From assembly GCF_046098205.1 (NCBI RefSeq), contig NZ_JBJURJ010000001.1, forward strand, positions 62,001-126,000: DNA of 64,000 bases. The letters are read 5' to 3'. The notes beneath the pieces are model-generated. The model saw only the letters and a list, made by a program, of their open reading frames with translations. It was not told where the DNA came from and did not search any database. Positions 7,976 through 16,802 of this stretch are shown piece by piece. This stretch comes from Paenibacillus_AR mesotrionivorans. Lineage in GTDB: Bacteria; Bacillota; Bacilli; Paenibacillales; NBRC-103111. The position numbers were made by a program, and so were the translations under genes. Each line of letters starts with the position of its first letter. Within the stretch, counting starts at the first letter, position 1.

Positions 7976-8302
7976 TCCGGCAATCCGCCTCAGGACGTCC
8001 TCCGGCACCGGGCCGGTATGGATGCGGGTGCCCTCCGGCCTGTAAGGGTACAAGACCTGAAACATCTGCGACCGGGCCACCATGCTGGAGGAATGCAAGT
8101 AAATCTCCCGGGCAAACAACGATCTTCGTACCATTTCCTTGGCCAACTCCAGCCCGTTCATTTGGTCAAACCCCATATCATGGTCCAGGGACAGCAGCCC
8201 TACCTCTTCCAGCTCCAAAAGAAGCAGGCATTCCTCCCCCGTCCGGGCAAGCGTAAAGCCCTGGGGCCTGGGCCGGGCATCATCCATATACACATGGATC
8301 AT
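7964..8302 (-). CDS. Cyclic-phosphate-processing receiver-like (cREC) protein
   Basis: A 112-residue protein with the compact motif set of the cREC family: an opening strand with MetIleHisValTyrMetAspAsp, a central LeuSerLeuAspHisAspMetGly and a later HisSerSerSer. Family members are receiver-fold proteins predicted to act on nucleotide or cyclic phosphate ends; biochemical proof is limited. Its ATG overlaps the nfo stop (ATGA, 8299-8302), so it is translated with the DNA-repair endonuclease. That fits a role in nucleic-acid end processing, but this is inference. Confidence 0.65.
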   Translation of the reverse strand: MIHVYMDDARPRPQGFTLARTGEECLLLLELEEVGLLSLDHDMGFDQMNGLELAKEMVRRSLFAREIYLHSSSMVARSQMFQVLYPYRPEGTRIHTGPVPEDVLRRIAGECG

Positions 8303-9144
8303 GGCGAATCTCCTTCCATCATCAGCTGCTTAACCAAGGCCAGCTCCTGCCGGTGTGTGCCGTCGGCCCCGGACTCCGTTTCCAATACACCGGGGAGATC
8401 CATCCGGCCAAAATACGAAAAAAACCGCCGGAACTCCTCCGCCCCGATATGTCCGCCCCCGATAGGAGCATGCCTGTCCTTGCCCGAGCCGGAGGGATAG
8501 CGGGAGTCGTTCAGGTGAATCGCCTTCAGGCCGTCGAAATAACCCAGGGCTTCTCCCTTTGCTGTCCAGTCCCCCATATGTCCCGGTCTCCAGACCCCGC
8601 TGGCGAACAAATGGCACGTATCCAGACAAAACCCGATTTTGTCCGGATAATCGGACAGCCTGCGGATCTGGCACAGCTCCTCCAGGGTCGTACCCATATT
8701 GCCGCCTTCACCCGCCAGATTTTCCAGCAGGAATAATGTGTTTCCTTCCCACCGGGCCAAAACCTCATTTATACATTGTAGTATATTTTGGTAGTCTTGT
8801 AACGCGTTAATCTGCTTGCCCTTACCGAAGTGGACGATGATCCCAAGACTCCCGCAATCCTCGGCAATCTCCAGATCATTGTAGAGTGACCGTACAGTTA
8901 AATCCCGGAGCTCCCCGGGAGGCACCGCCAGATTGACCGGATACGGGGTATGGGCGATGGAGACAAGGCCATACTCCCGGCAAAACGCGGCACACGCGGC
9001 GGCATCCTTACGGTCCCAGCTTTTTAACGTCAAGCTGCGGGGGTTCTTGGGGAAATATTGATAGGACTGCGCTCCCAAGGCGACAGCAGTTTTGGCGGCT
9101 TGCAGGTAGCCGCGGCGGATACTGATATGGCAGCCGATCTTCAA
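8299..9144 (-). CDS. nfo: Deoxyribonuclease IV (AP endonuclease)
   Basis: TIM-barrel apurinic/apyrimidinic endonuclease with three zinc ions that incises DNA 5' of abasic sites in base excision repair. Metal-ligand motifs seen are IleAlaHisThrProTyr, IleIleValHisPheGly, LeuGluAsn near mid-protein, GlyPheCysLeuAspThrCysHis, HisLeuAsnAspSer and ArgHisAlaProIleGlyGlyGlyHis. I prefer TTG at 9144 (281 aa, starting Leu-Lys-Ile-Gly) because it is preceded by GGGAGGGGAGGG. ATG at 9162 would add six residues but has a poor ribosome site. It lies just downstream of mutM, so abasic sites made by the glycosylase could be handed to this enzyme. Confidence 0.92.
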   Translation of the reverse strand: MKIGCHISIRRGYLQAAKTAVALGAQSYQYFPKNPRSLTLKSWDRKDAAACAAFCREYGLVSIAHTPYPVNLAVPPGELRDLTVRSLYNDLEIAEDCGSLGIIVHFGKGKQINALQDYQNILQCINEVLARWEGNTLFLLENLAGEGGNMGTTLEELCQIRRLSDYPDKIGFCLDTCHLFASGVWRPGHMGDWTAKGEALGYFDGLKAIHLNDSRYPSGSGKDRHAPIGGGHIGAEEFRRFFSYFGRMDLPGVLETESGADGTHRQELALVKQLMMEGDSP

Positions 9145-9168
9145 GGCACCCTCCCCTCCCATTCTTTG

Positions 9169-9978
9169 TTAATGTTGGCATCCCGGACAGGAGAATGACT
9201 TCTTCGAGGCAAAATCCACCCGGGCAATGAGCGTTCCGCACCGGACACAGGGCTCGCCCTCCCGGTCATACACCCGGCACATCGGATCGAAACCTCCGGT
9301 CAGCGTATCGCCTTGAAATAACGGAACATCCATATACCCGCCGTGGGAGGCGGCTTCGGACAAGGTGGACCGCATGGCATGGAACAGCCGGACCAGCTCC
9401 TCCTCCGCGAGGCTCTCCAGCCTGCGCTGGGGCAGAATCCCCGCAGTGAAGCAGATTTCATCCGAATAGCAGTTCCCGATTCCCGACAGCACGGATTGGT
9501 CCACAAGGGCAGTTTTCAGATACCCCCGTTTTTTCCCTAGGAGACTACAGAAATTACTTTCCGTAAATGCCGGATCAAAGGGCTCCGGACCCAACTTCTG
9601 CAGCAGACGGGAAGCCTCCTCCTCCTGATACAGATGGAGATAGCCTAGCCGCAGTCCGATAAAGTAAAGACGATGCTCGCCAAAAGCCAGCTCCACCTGC
9701 ACCGTCCGGTCCGGACGCTCCTCCGGTGTTCCCCATACCATTGCTCCGCCCAGCATCAGATGAAGCACCAGCACCCGGTTTTGCTCCATATGAAAAAGAA
9801 GATGCTTGGCCCGCCGGGAAATCCCCCGGACCCGCACCCCCAACACCGCCGCGGAAAACTCCTCCACGGGCACATTAATGGATTTCTCTCTTCCGATCTG
9901 CACACCGGTGACCATTTTCCCCGCAATTCTCGGAATCAACAGCTGGCGATAGGTTTCCATCTCAGGCAGCTCAGGCAT
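9169..9978 (-). CDS. mutM: Formamidopyrimidine-DNA glycosylase (Fpg)
   Basis: Bifunctional glycosylase/AP lyase removing 8-oxoguanine and formamidopyrimidines. The mature N-terminus is ProGluLeuProGluMetGluThr, with Pro as catalytic nucleophile and Glu next to it. The C-terminal zinc finger is Cys-x2-Cys (GluProCysValArgCysGly) followed by SerCysProGlyCysGln. Length 269 aa is typical. The start is ATG at 9978 after ACGGAGG; the 17 upstream in-frame residues are excluded because Pro must follow the initiator Met. It belongs to a minus-strand block with nfo, mrfB and mrfA. Confidence 0.93.
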   Translation of the reverse strand: MPELPEMETYRQLLIPRIAGKMVTGVQIGREKSINVPVEEFSAAVLGVRVRGISRRAKHLLFHMEQNRVLVLHLMLGGAMVWGTPEERPDRTVQVELAFGEHRLYFIGLRLGYLHLYQEEEASRLLQKLGPEPFDPAFTESNFCSLLGKKRGYLKTALVDQSVLSGIGNCYSDEICFTAGILPQRRLESLAEEELVRLFHAMRSTLSEAASHGGYMDVPLFQGDTLTGGFDPMCRVYDREGEPCVRCGTLIARVDFASKKSFSCPGCQH

Positions 9979-10056
9979 GTTTAACCTCCGTGGGATGTTT
10001 TGCCAATATATTTCATTAGCATGCTCCACACAGCGGGCTTTATTCCTCCTGCCTGA

Positions 10057-11628
10057 TTAGGCCTCCGCCTGTTCCTCACCGGCGTACCGGGTTTGCGGCC
10101 CCGACCGCTGCAGCTTCTTGCGCAGCCGCTCCGTCCGTTTTTTCAGCTCCTTGGCCATTTCTCCTGCTTTATCCGGCTTACCGGCCTTATCTGCGGCCCC
10201 CGCCAGCTCCAGAAGCTCCTCCTCCAAGGGGATCACCCCAGGCTTTCTTCGGGAAGCCTTGGCCCTTCCGGAGGCCCGCTTCGAGGCAGCCTGCAGCAGC
10301 CGGTGCTTTTCCTCTGCCCATAGAAGGGCTTCATCCGCATAAAGCAAAGCATCCTCGTAGCTTTTTTGGCGGTGCTCGCAATACATAGCCATCTCGATAT
10401 AGGGAATAAGCGACGGTCCCAAAGAGGTTGGCGTTTCCTTGCCGATAGCGATGGCTTTGCACCACAGAGCAGATGCCTGCTCCCATTGCCCGCATTGTTT
10501 GTAATAAGCCGCCAGGGGTGTGGCCAGGTACTGGTAAGCAGCGCCTTTTTCTCCGCCCGACATCACACGAAGATACAGTTGGTCCATGTTCACCCCCGCC
10601 AGCTGGGAGCAGCCCATCCGGGAAAGCCACAGACCGTAGCGGAACTGCTCCTCCGGGACCCGGTTCAGAGCGTTGTAATCGCCCTTCAACGCCTTCGCAA
10701 ACAGCACCGCCAGTCCGGCCAAGGAGAGAATATCCAAACCGTTATGGAGGAAAACTGGGGCGATGGAATCAGGCTTCTTTTCCGCCAGATACAGAAAGTA
10801 CAGCGCCGGGGCCATCGAACCGGGCACATCGTCCTCCCTCACAAAATCCAGCTGCGTCTCCTCCACCTTCCCCAGCTTGCAGGAGGGCAGCGTATGCCGC
10901 CACAGGCTTCGGGACGCGTACAGGAAATCCAGATGGAAAGGCTCCGGGTCTGGCGACCGCATCCGGTGCATGACGAAGCGCGTTTGCAGCAGCGGCCAGT
11001 CGAAGGATTTGCCGTTATAGGAAACCATAAAGCGGAAACGCTCCAGCCTTTTTTTCAAGTAGCTGAGCATAGCCAGCTCCTCTGCCGGATTGCGGATGAA
11101 CAGCTGCTCCACAATAAAGGTCCCGTTTTGCCAATAGCCAAGTCCCACCATAAAAGCCACATTGCCGGCGCCATGCCCCAATCCTGTTGTTTCCGTATCG
11201 AAGAAGACCATGTCCTCCGCAGAGACCGGCTGTCCTTCGGCATCCTTGGCGAACGCCCCTAACTCACCGGCACAGCCATACAAGTCGGCCAGCCTGCAGG
11301 AGCCATGCACATAGTCAGCGGAATAGTGGAGCTTGCGGCGGATAAAATCCCCCTCCTGCGTATGGACCAGCACCGCCTCCAGCCGGTCCCATTGGGCGCC
11401 TAAAGACTCCTCCCATTCCTCCTGCGGAGCTTCAACTGCCTCCACCATCTGGTTGGCCGCATCCGTTACCGTTTCTAACGGGCCCAAAGGCTCCTCCGCA
11501 AAAGCAGAAGGCTCCTCCAGCTGCTCCCCGTCCAAAACACGGCTTGCCTCTGTTTCCGTCTCGGAGGTTTGTCCCTGACTTGGGCTTTGACCCACATAAC
11601 GCCGTAACCGGTCCTTCAATCCGCTCAT
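10057..11628 (-). CDS. mrfB: Ribonuclease H-like exonuclease, MrfB/YprB family
   Basis: A 523-residue protein with an acidic ~95-residue N-terminal extension, a DEDD-type exonuclease domain (PhePheAspThrGluThrThrGly ~142-149, SerTyrAsnGlyLysSerPheAsp, and a late HisAsnGlyLeuAspIleLeuSer), then helical TPR-like repeats and a basic C-terminus. In B. subtilis the MrfA helicase and MrfB nuclease act together in a UvrABC-independent repair of mitomycin C damage. Its ATG overlaps the mrfA stop by four bases, so the two are co-translated. Confidence 0.88.
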   Translation of the reverse strand: MSGLKDRLRRYVGQSPSQGQTSETETEASRVLDGEQLEEPSAFAEEPLGPLETVTDAANQMVEAVEAPQEEWEESLGAQWDRLEAVLVHTQEGDFIRRKLHYSADYVHGSCRLADLYGCAGELGAFAKDAEGQPVSAEDMVFFDTETTGLGHGAGNVAFMVGLGYWQNGTFIVEQLFIRNPAEELAMLSYLKKRLERFRFMVSYNGKSFDWPLLQTRFVMHRMRSPDPEPFHLDFLYASRSLWRHTLPSCKLGKVEETQLDFVREDDVPGSMAPALYFLYLAEKKPDSIAPVFLHNGLDILSLAGLAVLFAKALKGDYNALNRVPEEQFRYGLWLSRMGCSQLAGVNMDQLYLRVMSGGEKGAAYQYLATPLAAYYKQCGQWEQASALWCKAIAIGKETPTSLGPSLIPYIEMAMYCEHRQKSYEDALLYADEALLWAEEKHRLLQAASKRASGRAKASRRKPGVIPLEEELLELAGAADKAGKPDKAGEMAKELKKRTERLRKKLQRSGPQTRYAGEEQAEA

Positions 11629-13934
11629 AAGCCGCCTTCTTCCCCCTTCTCATGGGAATCCAAAAGCTGGCCCAGCAGCTCTCCCGCCAATTGTTTGCCC
11701 AATAACCCCACCTCTTCAATCGGCCCCACACAGGCCGGACAGCCGCTCATACAGCCACAACGCTGAATGGTGTCCCTCGCCTGGCGCAGGAGCTGTCCAT
11801 GAACCTCGTACAGCCGCTCGCTTAGCCCGATACCCCCGGGATACCGGTCATACAGGAAGATGGTCGGTTGTTTGTTATGGATGGCTCTCACCTGGGGCAC
11901 CACCCGTATGTCCGAGGGATCGCACATCAGATAAAGCGGCGCCAGCGAAACCAGAATATTCGCCACTCCCAGCAGCGCAAACTGCAGGTCATGGGCGTTT
12001 CTCCCCTTTAGAACATCCTCATCCACCGAAAACCAGTAGGAATTGGTATGCAGCTCCTCCTCCGGCAGATGAATAGGACCCGAGCCGATATTTTCATGAG
12101 TGCGGAGCTTGATTTTCTTAAAAATAGTGGCCTTGGCATTCACCGTAACCTCGCCGAATTGCCGGACCAGCCCCTCCGAACGCTCCTCCTTGTGGACCTG
12201 CAGCACCTTGAGCTGCACAGCCAGGTTGGCATCAGTGAAATAATCCACGCTGACCTCCCGGACATAGGCCTTCTTTTCCTCATAATCCAGCTTCTCCACC
12301 TGGTACTGGACACCCTCGTGAATATAGATGGCCTCCTCATGCAGCAGGGTCATGGCGCCGAACCGGTCCATCTCCCCGATTACCTTGCTCCCATAGGTCA
12401 TATCAATGATGACCACATTCTCCTGTGCTGCAGAACGCAAGGAAATGTCATGGGCCGGGAAGGACTGCTCCATCCAGTACCACCGCCGGTCCACCTTGTG
12501 CAGAATCCGCTCCTCCACCAGGAATTCCAGAATATCCGCCAAGGCTTCCTCTCCGAAGAATTCCCCCTCCTCAAAAGGCAGCTCATATGCCGCACATTTA
12601 ATGTGGTCAACTAAAATCACCAGATTATCCGGCGAGATCAAGGCCCGTTCAGGCGGTCTTTCGAAGAAATACTTTGGATTATCAATAATGTATTGATCCA
12701 GCGGATTGCTGCTGGCTACCAGCACGGTGACAGAGCTTTCCTGCCTGCGTCCCGCCCGCCCGGATTGCTGCCAGGTGCTGGCGATGGTGCCGGGATAACC
12801 GTTCATCACACAGGCCTGCAGCTGCCCAATGTCGATCCCCAGCTCCAGGGCATTAGTGCTGACCACCCCGCGGATTTCCCCGTTGCGTAAGCCCCGCTCG
12901 ATCTCTCTGCGCTGCTTGGGAAGATAACCGCCCCGGTAGCCCCGGATGGACTTGGTTCCCAGCTCATGGGCCACCAGATCCTGTAGATAAGTCAGCAAAA
13001 TCTCCACCCGCACCCGGCTTCTGGCAAAAACAATGGTTTGCACCCCATGCTTCAGAAGCGCCGCCGCCACCTTTTGGGTTTCCAGCACGCTGCTGCGCCG
13101 GATGCCAAGCTGCTGGTTGACCACGGGAGGATTGTAAAAAACAAAATGCTTCTCCCCTGCGGGCGCCCCATTATTGTCGATGAGAGCCATACTCTCCCCG
13201 ATAAGCCGCTCCGCGTGATCCTTCGGGTTCTCGATGGTAGCCGAAGCACAGATAAACTGAGGTTGGGAGCCATAGAACCGGCAAATTCGCTTGAGACGCC
13301 GGATAACATTGGCCACATGGCTGCCGAACACTCCCCGGTAGGAATGGACCTCATCGATGACCACATATTTCAGGTTCTCGAAGAGCTTCACCCACTTGGT
13401 ATGATGGGGCAAAATAGCGGAATGCAGCATATCCGGGTTGGTCACCACAATATGCCCCGCATTGCGGATGGCCGTACGGGCCGCCGGTGAGGTATCCCCG
13501 TCATAGGTGTGGGCCTTCAGGTCCACCTCCATGCTGTCCACCAGCTCCTTCAGCTCCGCCACCTGGTCCTGGGCCAGCGCCTTGGTGGGAAATAAATATA
13601 ATGCCCGTGCACTATCGTCGGACAGAATCCGGTTCAGCACCGGGAGATTGTAGCAAAAGGTTTTGCCGGAGGCGGTAGGCGTAACAGCCACCACATGCTG
13701 ACCGTCCAGAACAGCCTGGAAGGCATCCGCCTGGTGGCGGTACAGACCCAGGATGCCCCGTTCCTGCAGCGCCTGGCGCAGCTTCGGGTGAATCAATTCC
13801 GGAAACGGCGCATAGACCGCATCCCGGGGAGGAATCGTGCGCCAGTGGGTAATATTGCGGGCAATCTCCGGCGTCCGCCGCAATAATTCTATGGTTTCCT
13901 CAACGGATGAGGCTTTGCCTGTTAACGGATTCAT
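11625..13934 (-). CDS. mrfA: DEAD/DEAH-box helicase, MrfA/YprA family
   Basis: Superfamily 2 helicase of 769 aa. Walker A is ThrProThrAlaSerGlyLysThr (~85-92), the DEVH box is ValIleAspGluValHis, and motif VI is GlnSerGlyArgAlaGlyArg. The C-terminal DUF1998 part ends with the cysteine cluster CysGlyCysMetSerGlyCysProAlaCys, as in B. subtilis MrfA. The start ATG at 13934 follows AGGAAGG by 12 bases; the 42-residue upstream extension looks non-coding. The 3'-to-5' helicase is thought to load on damage and pass DNA to MrfB, which is encoded immediately downstream. Confidence 0.9.
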   Translation of the reverse strand: MNPLTGKASSVEETIELLRRTPEIARNITHWRTIPPRDAVYAPFPELIHPKLRQALQERGILGLYRHQADAFQAVLDGQHVVAVTPTASGKTFCYNLPVLNRILSDDSARALYLFPTKALAQDQVAELKELVDSMEVDLKAHTYDGDTSPAARTAIRNAGHIVVTNPDMLHSAILPHHTKWVKLFENLKYVVIDEVHSYRGVFGSHVANVIRRLKRICRFYGSQPQFICASATIENPKDHAERLIGESMALIDNNGAPAGEKHFVFYNPPVVNQQLGIRRSSVLETQKVAAALLKHGVQTIVFARSRVRVEILLTYLQDLVAHELGTKSIRGYRGGYLPKQRREIERGLRNGEIRGVVSTNALELGIDIGQLQACVMNGYPGTIASTWQQSGRAGRRQESSVTVLVASSNPLDQYIIDNPKYFFERPPERALISPDNLVILVDHIKCAAYELPFEEGEFFGEEALADILEFLVEERILHKVDRRWYWMEQSFPAHDISLRSAAQENVVIIDMTYGSKVIGEMDRFGAMTLLHEEAIYIHEGVQYQVEKLDYEEKKAYVREVSVDYFTDANLAVQLKVLQVHKEERSEGLVRQFGEVTVNAKATIFKKIKLRTHENIGSGPIHLPEEELHTNSYWFSVDEDVLKGRNAHDLQFALLGVANILVSLAPLYLMCDPSDIRVVPQVRAIHNKQPTIFLYDRYPGGIGLSERLYEVHGQLLRQARDTIQRCGCMSGCPACVGPIEEVGLLGKQLAGELLGQLLDSHEKGEEGGL

Positions 13935-14182
13935 TTCCCAAACACACCTTCCTATATAAACAACTGGGCAGATGCTTCCATTGTACAGAATATACGTTCG
14001 GTGGGCAATCGGTTTTGTCATTTTCCTGCACAGTCCTACGCCAAATAGGCTCTTCCGCATAGGCCTGGGCCTACAAAAGAGCCTTGAATCGCCGAACTCC
14101 GCTATTTCCGGACTGCAGCACTCAAGTAAACACGAATTGGTAAGAGGGCTGTCAGTTCCTGCGCTTGCCCGGGTAATAACGG

Positions 14183-15715
14183 TTATGAGTTGGAGCCTTG
14201 CCAGTTTGTAAATTGCAGAATCCGTTTCTGTCCGCCTCCGGCAACAGGAGGGTTATAGTTGATCACAATATGAGGTGAGCCGGGATTGGACTGCTGGTAC
14301 TGGGAGGATGTATAGCTTCCGCCTATGCTGGCCCCTCCAAAATACAGATTATTATTAAAATATCTGTCTGATCGGAAGGTGAGATTTCCCAAACACCCTA
14401 CCGTTTGTTTGACATTCATATTATTGACATGATCACCAAACTCAATATTGCCCAACGTCAGCATTGCCCCATTCGTAAGGGTTAATCCGCCGCTATTGAT
14501 GACCCCGTTGAATTTGATGGTGCCGGAGCTGAGAACCGATCCTCCCACCACCATTTTGTCTGTGTTGCCGCTGACGGTTAACACCCCTTCACTGGCATTA
14601 GGGTTATTAATATAGATGGAGCCGTCTACAGTCAAAGCATAACCGTTGCTGTTAATGCCGTTGGAGATAATCAGCGCCTTCTTTGTGGAGATATCCTTAT
14701 GAATCCAGGTGTTGTTAACCTTGGAAAATTCGATTTTCCCATCGGCAATAAGGGAGCCCATAATCTCTATCTTATCGTTGATCTGGCCGAAGGTAAGATC
14801 GGATTGGGAGTATATGGAGCCTCCGGTATAGATACGTTTAATCGTCCGGTTAAAGTCAATATAGCTTTTGGCGAAAATAGATCCGGATACATCCAGCCCG
14901 AAGTTATCATTGGTGGCACGTATGCTGCCGCCTGCGGCCAACTCACCCTTGATGGTGACAATATCGTTGCGCTTTTCAATCGTAATATCACCGGGGGTGA
15001 TAATGCTGGCATTGATGGTGACGGAGCCGTTGACATCTCGAACTTTGATGTTATTGCCGCTGCACTCCAATATATCGGGGTATGCCTTACAAACCGCATT
15101 CACATTGGAATTGGCCTGCACATCTACCGCTTGCCCCACCGTCTGGTTTTTCATCAATGAAGCGAAGGTTTTGGTAAATTCCTCGCGGAAGTTAGGATAC
15201 GGATGCAGGAAGCCGGTATTTTCCTTAAAAGATCCCTGCTGGTAGCCGTTGAGGTTATATTGGGAAACCACGTCCTTTCCGAACACTCCCGGGACAGAAT
15301 CATTGCCTTGCTGTGCTAAATAATTCATGGTTAAAACTCGTTTGCGGTTCAGAATCCCGGAGCCGGTATCTCCCTTAGATTTCAATTCAGGGCCGGCAAC
15401 AGAAACCTCAAGCAGATCTGTGTTCATATAAGGAATTTTATTAACCTCATTAATTATCTCTCCAACCTGCAAGGGATTAAGCTCCATATCCTGCCCATAA
15501 AAAGCCTCCTCCATCACTCTCTTAACGATGGCCATGCCAGATTCGGCGGCGTATTGGGCTTGTTCGGTCCGTTCCCCTTTTTTGTTGTTCACATTGCCTT
15601 GGCTAAGGCTTAACAGCAAGGGGGCGGAAATGGCAGACAACAGAAAAACCAGAAACAAAACCAGCAACAGGGTATTCCCCTTTTCATTCTGCATACGGGA
15701 CATTAGTCCTCTCAT
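14183..15715 (-). CDS. PilX-like minor pilin with a large beta-repeat body
   Basis: Residues ~8-40 give a PilX-type N-terminus: a GluLysGlyAsn site, a ~25-residue hydrophobic helix, then an amphipathic stretch with GlnTyrAlaAlaGluSerGlyMet. From ~210 to ~470 the chain is built of short alternating strands with recurring Gly-Gly-Ser-Ile or Asp-Gly-Ser-Ile turns and Asn/Asp, resembling bactofilin or pectate-lyase-like right-handed beta solenoids. The length (510 aa) is several times that of a normal minor pilin. It diverges from two pseudopilin genes, 70 bases away. The start ATG at 15715 follows GGAGGAAAGG. Surface display on the type IV pilus is inferred. Confidence 0.7.
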   Translation of the reverse strand: MRGLMSRMQNEKGNTLLLVLFLVFLLSAISAPLLLSLSQGNVNNKKGERTEQAQYAAESGMAIVKRVMEEAFYGQDMELNPLQVGEIINEVNKIPYMNTDLLEVSVAGPELKSKGDTGSGILNRKRVLTMNYLAQQGNDSVPGVFGKDVVSQYNLNGYQQGSFKENTGFLHPYPNFREEFTKTFASLMKNQTVGQAVDVQANSNVNAVCKAYPDILECSGNNIKVRDVNGSVTINASIITPGDITIEKRNDIVTIKGELAAGGSIRATNDNFGLDVSGSIFAKSYIDFNRTIKRIYTGGSIYSQSDLTFGQINDKIEIMGSLIADGKIEFSKVNNTWIHKDISTKKALIISNGINSNGYALTVDGSIYINNPNASEGVLTVSGNTDKMVVGGSVLSSGTIKFNGVINSGGLTLTNGAMLTLGNIEFGDHVNNMNVKQTVGCLGNLTFRSDRYFNNNLYFGGASIGGSYTSSQYQQSNPGSPHIVINYNPPVAGGGQKRILQFTNWQGSNS

Positions 15716-15785
15716 TTTTCCTTTCCTCCCTTACTATTTTCCTATACAATGAAGATATTCTAGGATACGGGCTGGTGCTTTTTAC

Positions 15786-16280
15786 ATGCTGAGAAGGTTG
15801 AATTCCCGCGGGCTGACCCTGATTGAAGTGCTTGCTTCCGCCGCCATTCTGGCGTTTGTTGTGCTTCTGTTCAGCCTCTTGTTCACACAAGGCTACCGCA
15901 ATTCTAAAACAGAGGAAAACCGGGACCAATCGGTGGCTATTGCCCGGGGCGTCATGGAGCTCATCAAAACCAATCTTCCTTCTCCCACTGCCAGCGTTTC
16001 CTTCAATGGCACACCGATTAATTTGACCGCCATCCGCAATGCCAACGCCGCAACGGCCACTGCTGCTTCCTTCAACACCCAATATCCCGGCAGCACGGAC
16101 GGCACCTATGCCATTGTAGTAACAGCAGATCCGGTACCAGAAAGCGTAACAGTAGAAAGCAAGGTTTTTCCCTTAAACCAATATTTCCGCAAGGTAAAGG
16201 TCCATGTTACGGAAACCATGTTCCAATCGGAATATACGCTGGAAAGCTACCTGGAGTATAACAAGGTGAACAAGGAATGA
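15786..16280 (+). CDS. PilV-like minor pseudopilin
   Basis: A 164-residue protein starting with a basic leader and the class III cleavage site SerArgGly|LeuThrLeuIleGlu, followed by a ~20-residue hydrophobic helix. Glu at mature position 5 is conserved, so it should be processed by the PilD-type peptidase encoded at 20489-21286. The body is mixed alpha/beta. It overlaps the next pseudopilin by ATGA. The ribosome site is weak (a G-rich patch about 15 bases upstream). Confidence 0.75.
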   Translation: MLRRLNSRGLTLIEVLASAAILAFVVLLFSLLFTQGYRNSKTEENRDQSVAIARGVMELIKTNLPSPTASVSFNGTPINLTAIRNANAATATAASFNTQYPGSTDGTYAIVVTADPVPESVTVESKVFPLNQYFRKVKVHVTETMFQSEYTLESYLEYNKVNKE

Positions 16281-16777
16281 TACCATTGAGAAGAGCCATT
16301 TTTCCCAATCAAAAAGGAGTTACCCTGATCGAGCTGCTTGTAGCCATCTCTATCGCCTCTATTATTGTCGGGGTTATCTCGGCAGCCATTTATTCCTCCA
16401 TCACCGGCTTTAACCACCTGACCGAAAAACAATCCGTCCAGGAGCAAGCCCGGCTGGTCACTGAGCAGGTTGCCGCCACCGTCAGGAAAAAGGCTTTTAG
16501 CTCGATTAAGCTGATAGACAGCAATACGCTTGAATTCAAGAACTCAGACGCCGATTACACCAGCTTTAAATACGAAGGCAGCAAGATCATCATGACCACC
16601 CAAAACAACAGTAATCAGCAGGTGATGGAATTAGCTCGAGGTGTAACGGCCATGCCCTTTTCGGTCACAAAACCCGGGCAGGAGCATGAAATTAAAGTTA
16701 ATCTGGTGTTCGGCGGCAAGGATATCGAGTCGTACACCTATAATTCCACTATATATACAAAAAACTGGTCCGAATAA
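16277..16777 (+). CDS. PilW/PulJ-like minor pseudopilin
   Basis: A 166-residue prepilin-like protein: leader ending AsnGlnLysGly|ValThrLeuIleGlu, hydrophobic helix to ~residue 40, then a polar body rich in Ser, Asn and Lys. Minor pseudopilins of this class prime type IV pilus assembly. The ATG overlaps the stop of the preceding pseudopilin. It is convergent with the pilO/stalk-protein end of the main pilus operon and is closed by a bidirectional terminator. Confidence 0.75.
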   Translation: MIPLRRAIFPNQKGVTLIELLVAISIASIIVGVISAAIYSSITGFNHLTEKQSVQEQARLVTEQVAATVRKKAFSSIKLIDSNTLEFKNSDADYTSFKYEGSKIIMTTQNNSNQQVMELARGVTAMPFSVTKPGQEHEIKVNLVFGGKDIESYTYNSTIYTKNWSE

Positions 16778-16797
16778 GCTCCGGACCTTTTTTTGTT
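16764..16797. terminator. Bidirectional terminator between convergent pilus operons
   Basis: GGTCCG (16767-16772) pairs with CGGACC (16782-16787), followed by seven T on the plus strand. On the minus strand the same stem is followed by AGTTTTTT. It overlaps the end of the pseudopilin gene and lies next to the stop of the stalk-domain gene, so it can serve both. Confidence 0.8.
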
Positions 16798-16802
16798 CCT
16801 AA

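Noticed and set aside
14061..14182. Possible third copy of the intergenic repeat unit (AAGAGCC... near 14090)
   Set aside because: Only short words match and the GGAACT core is missing, so I do not count it.
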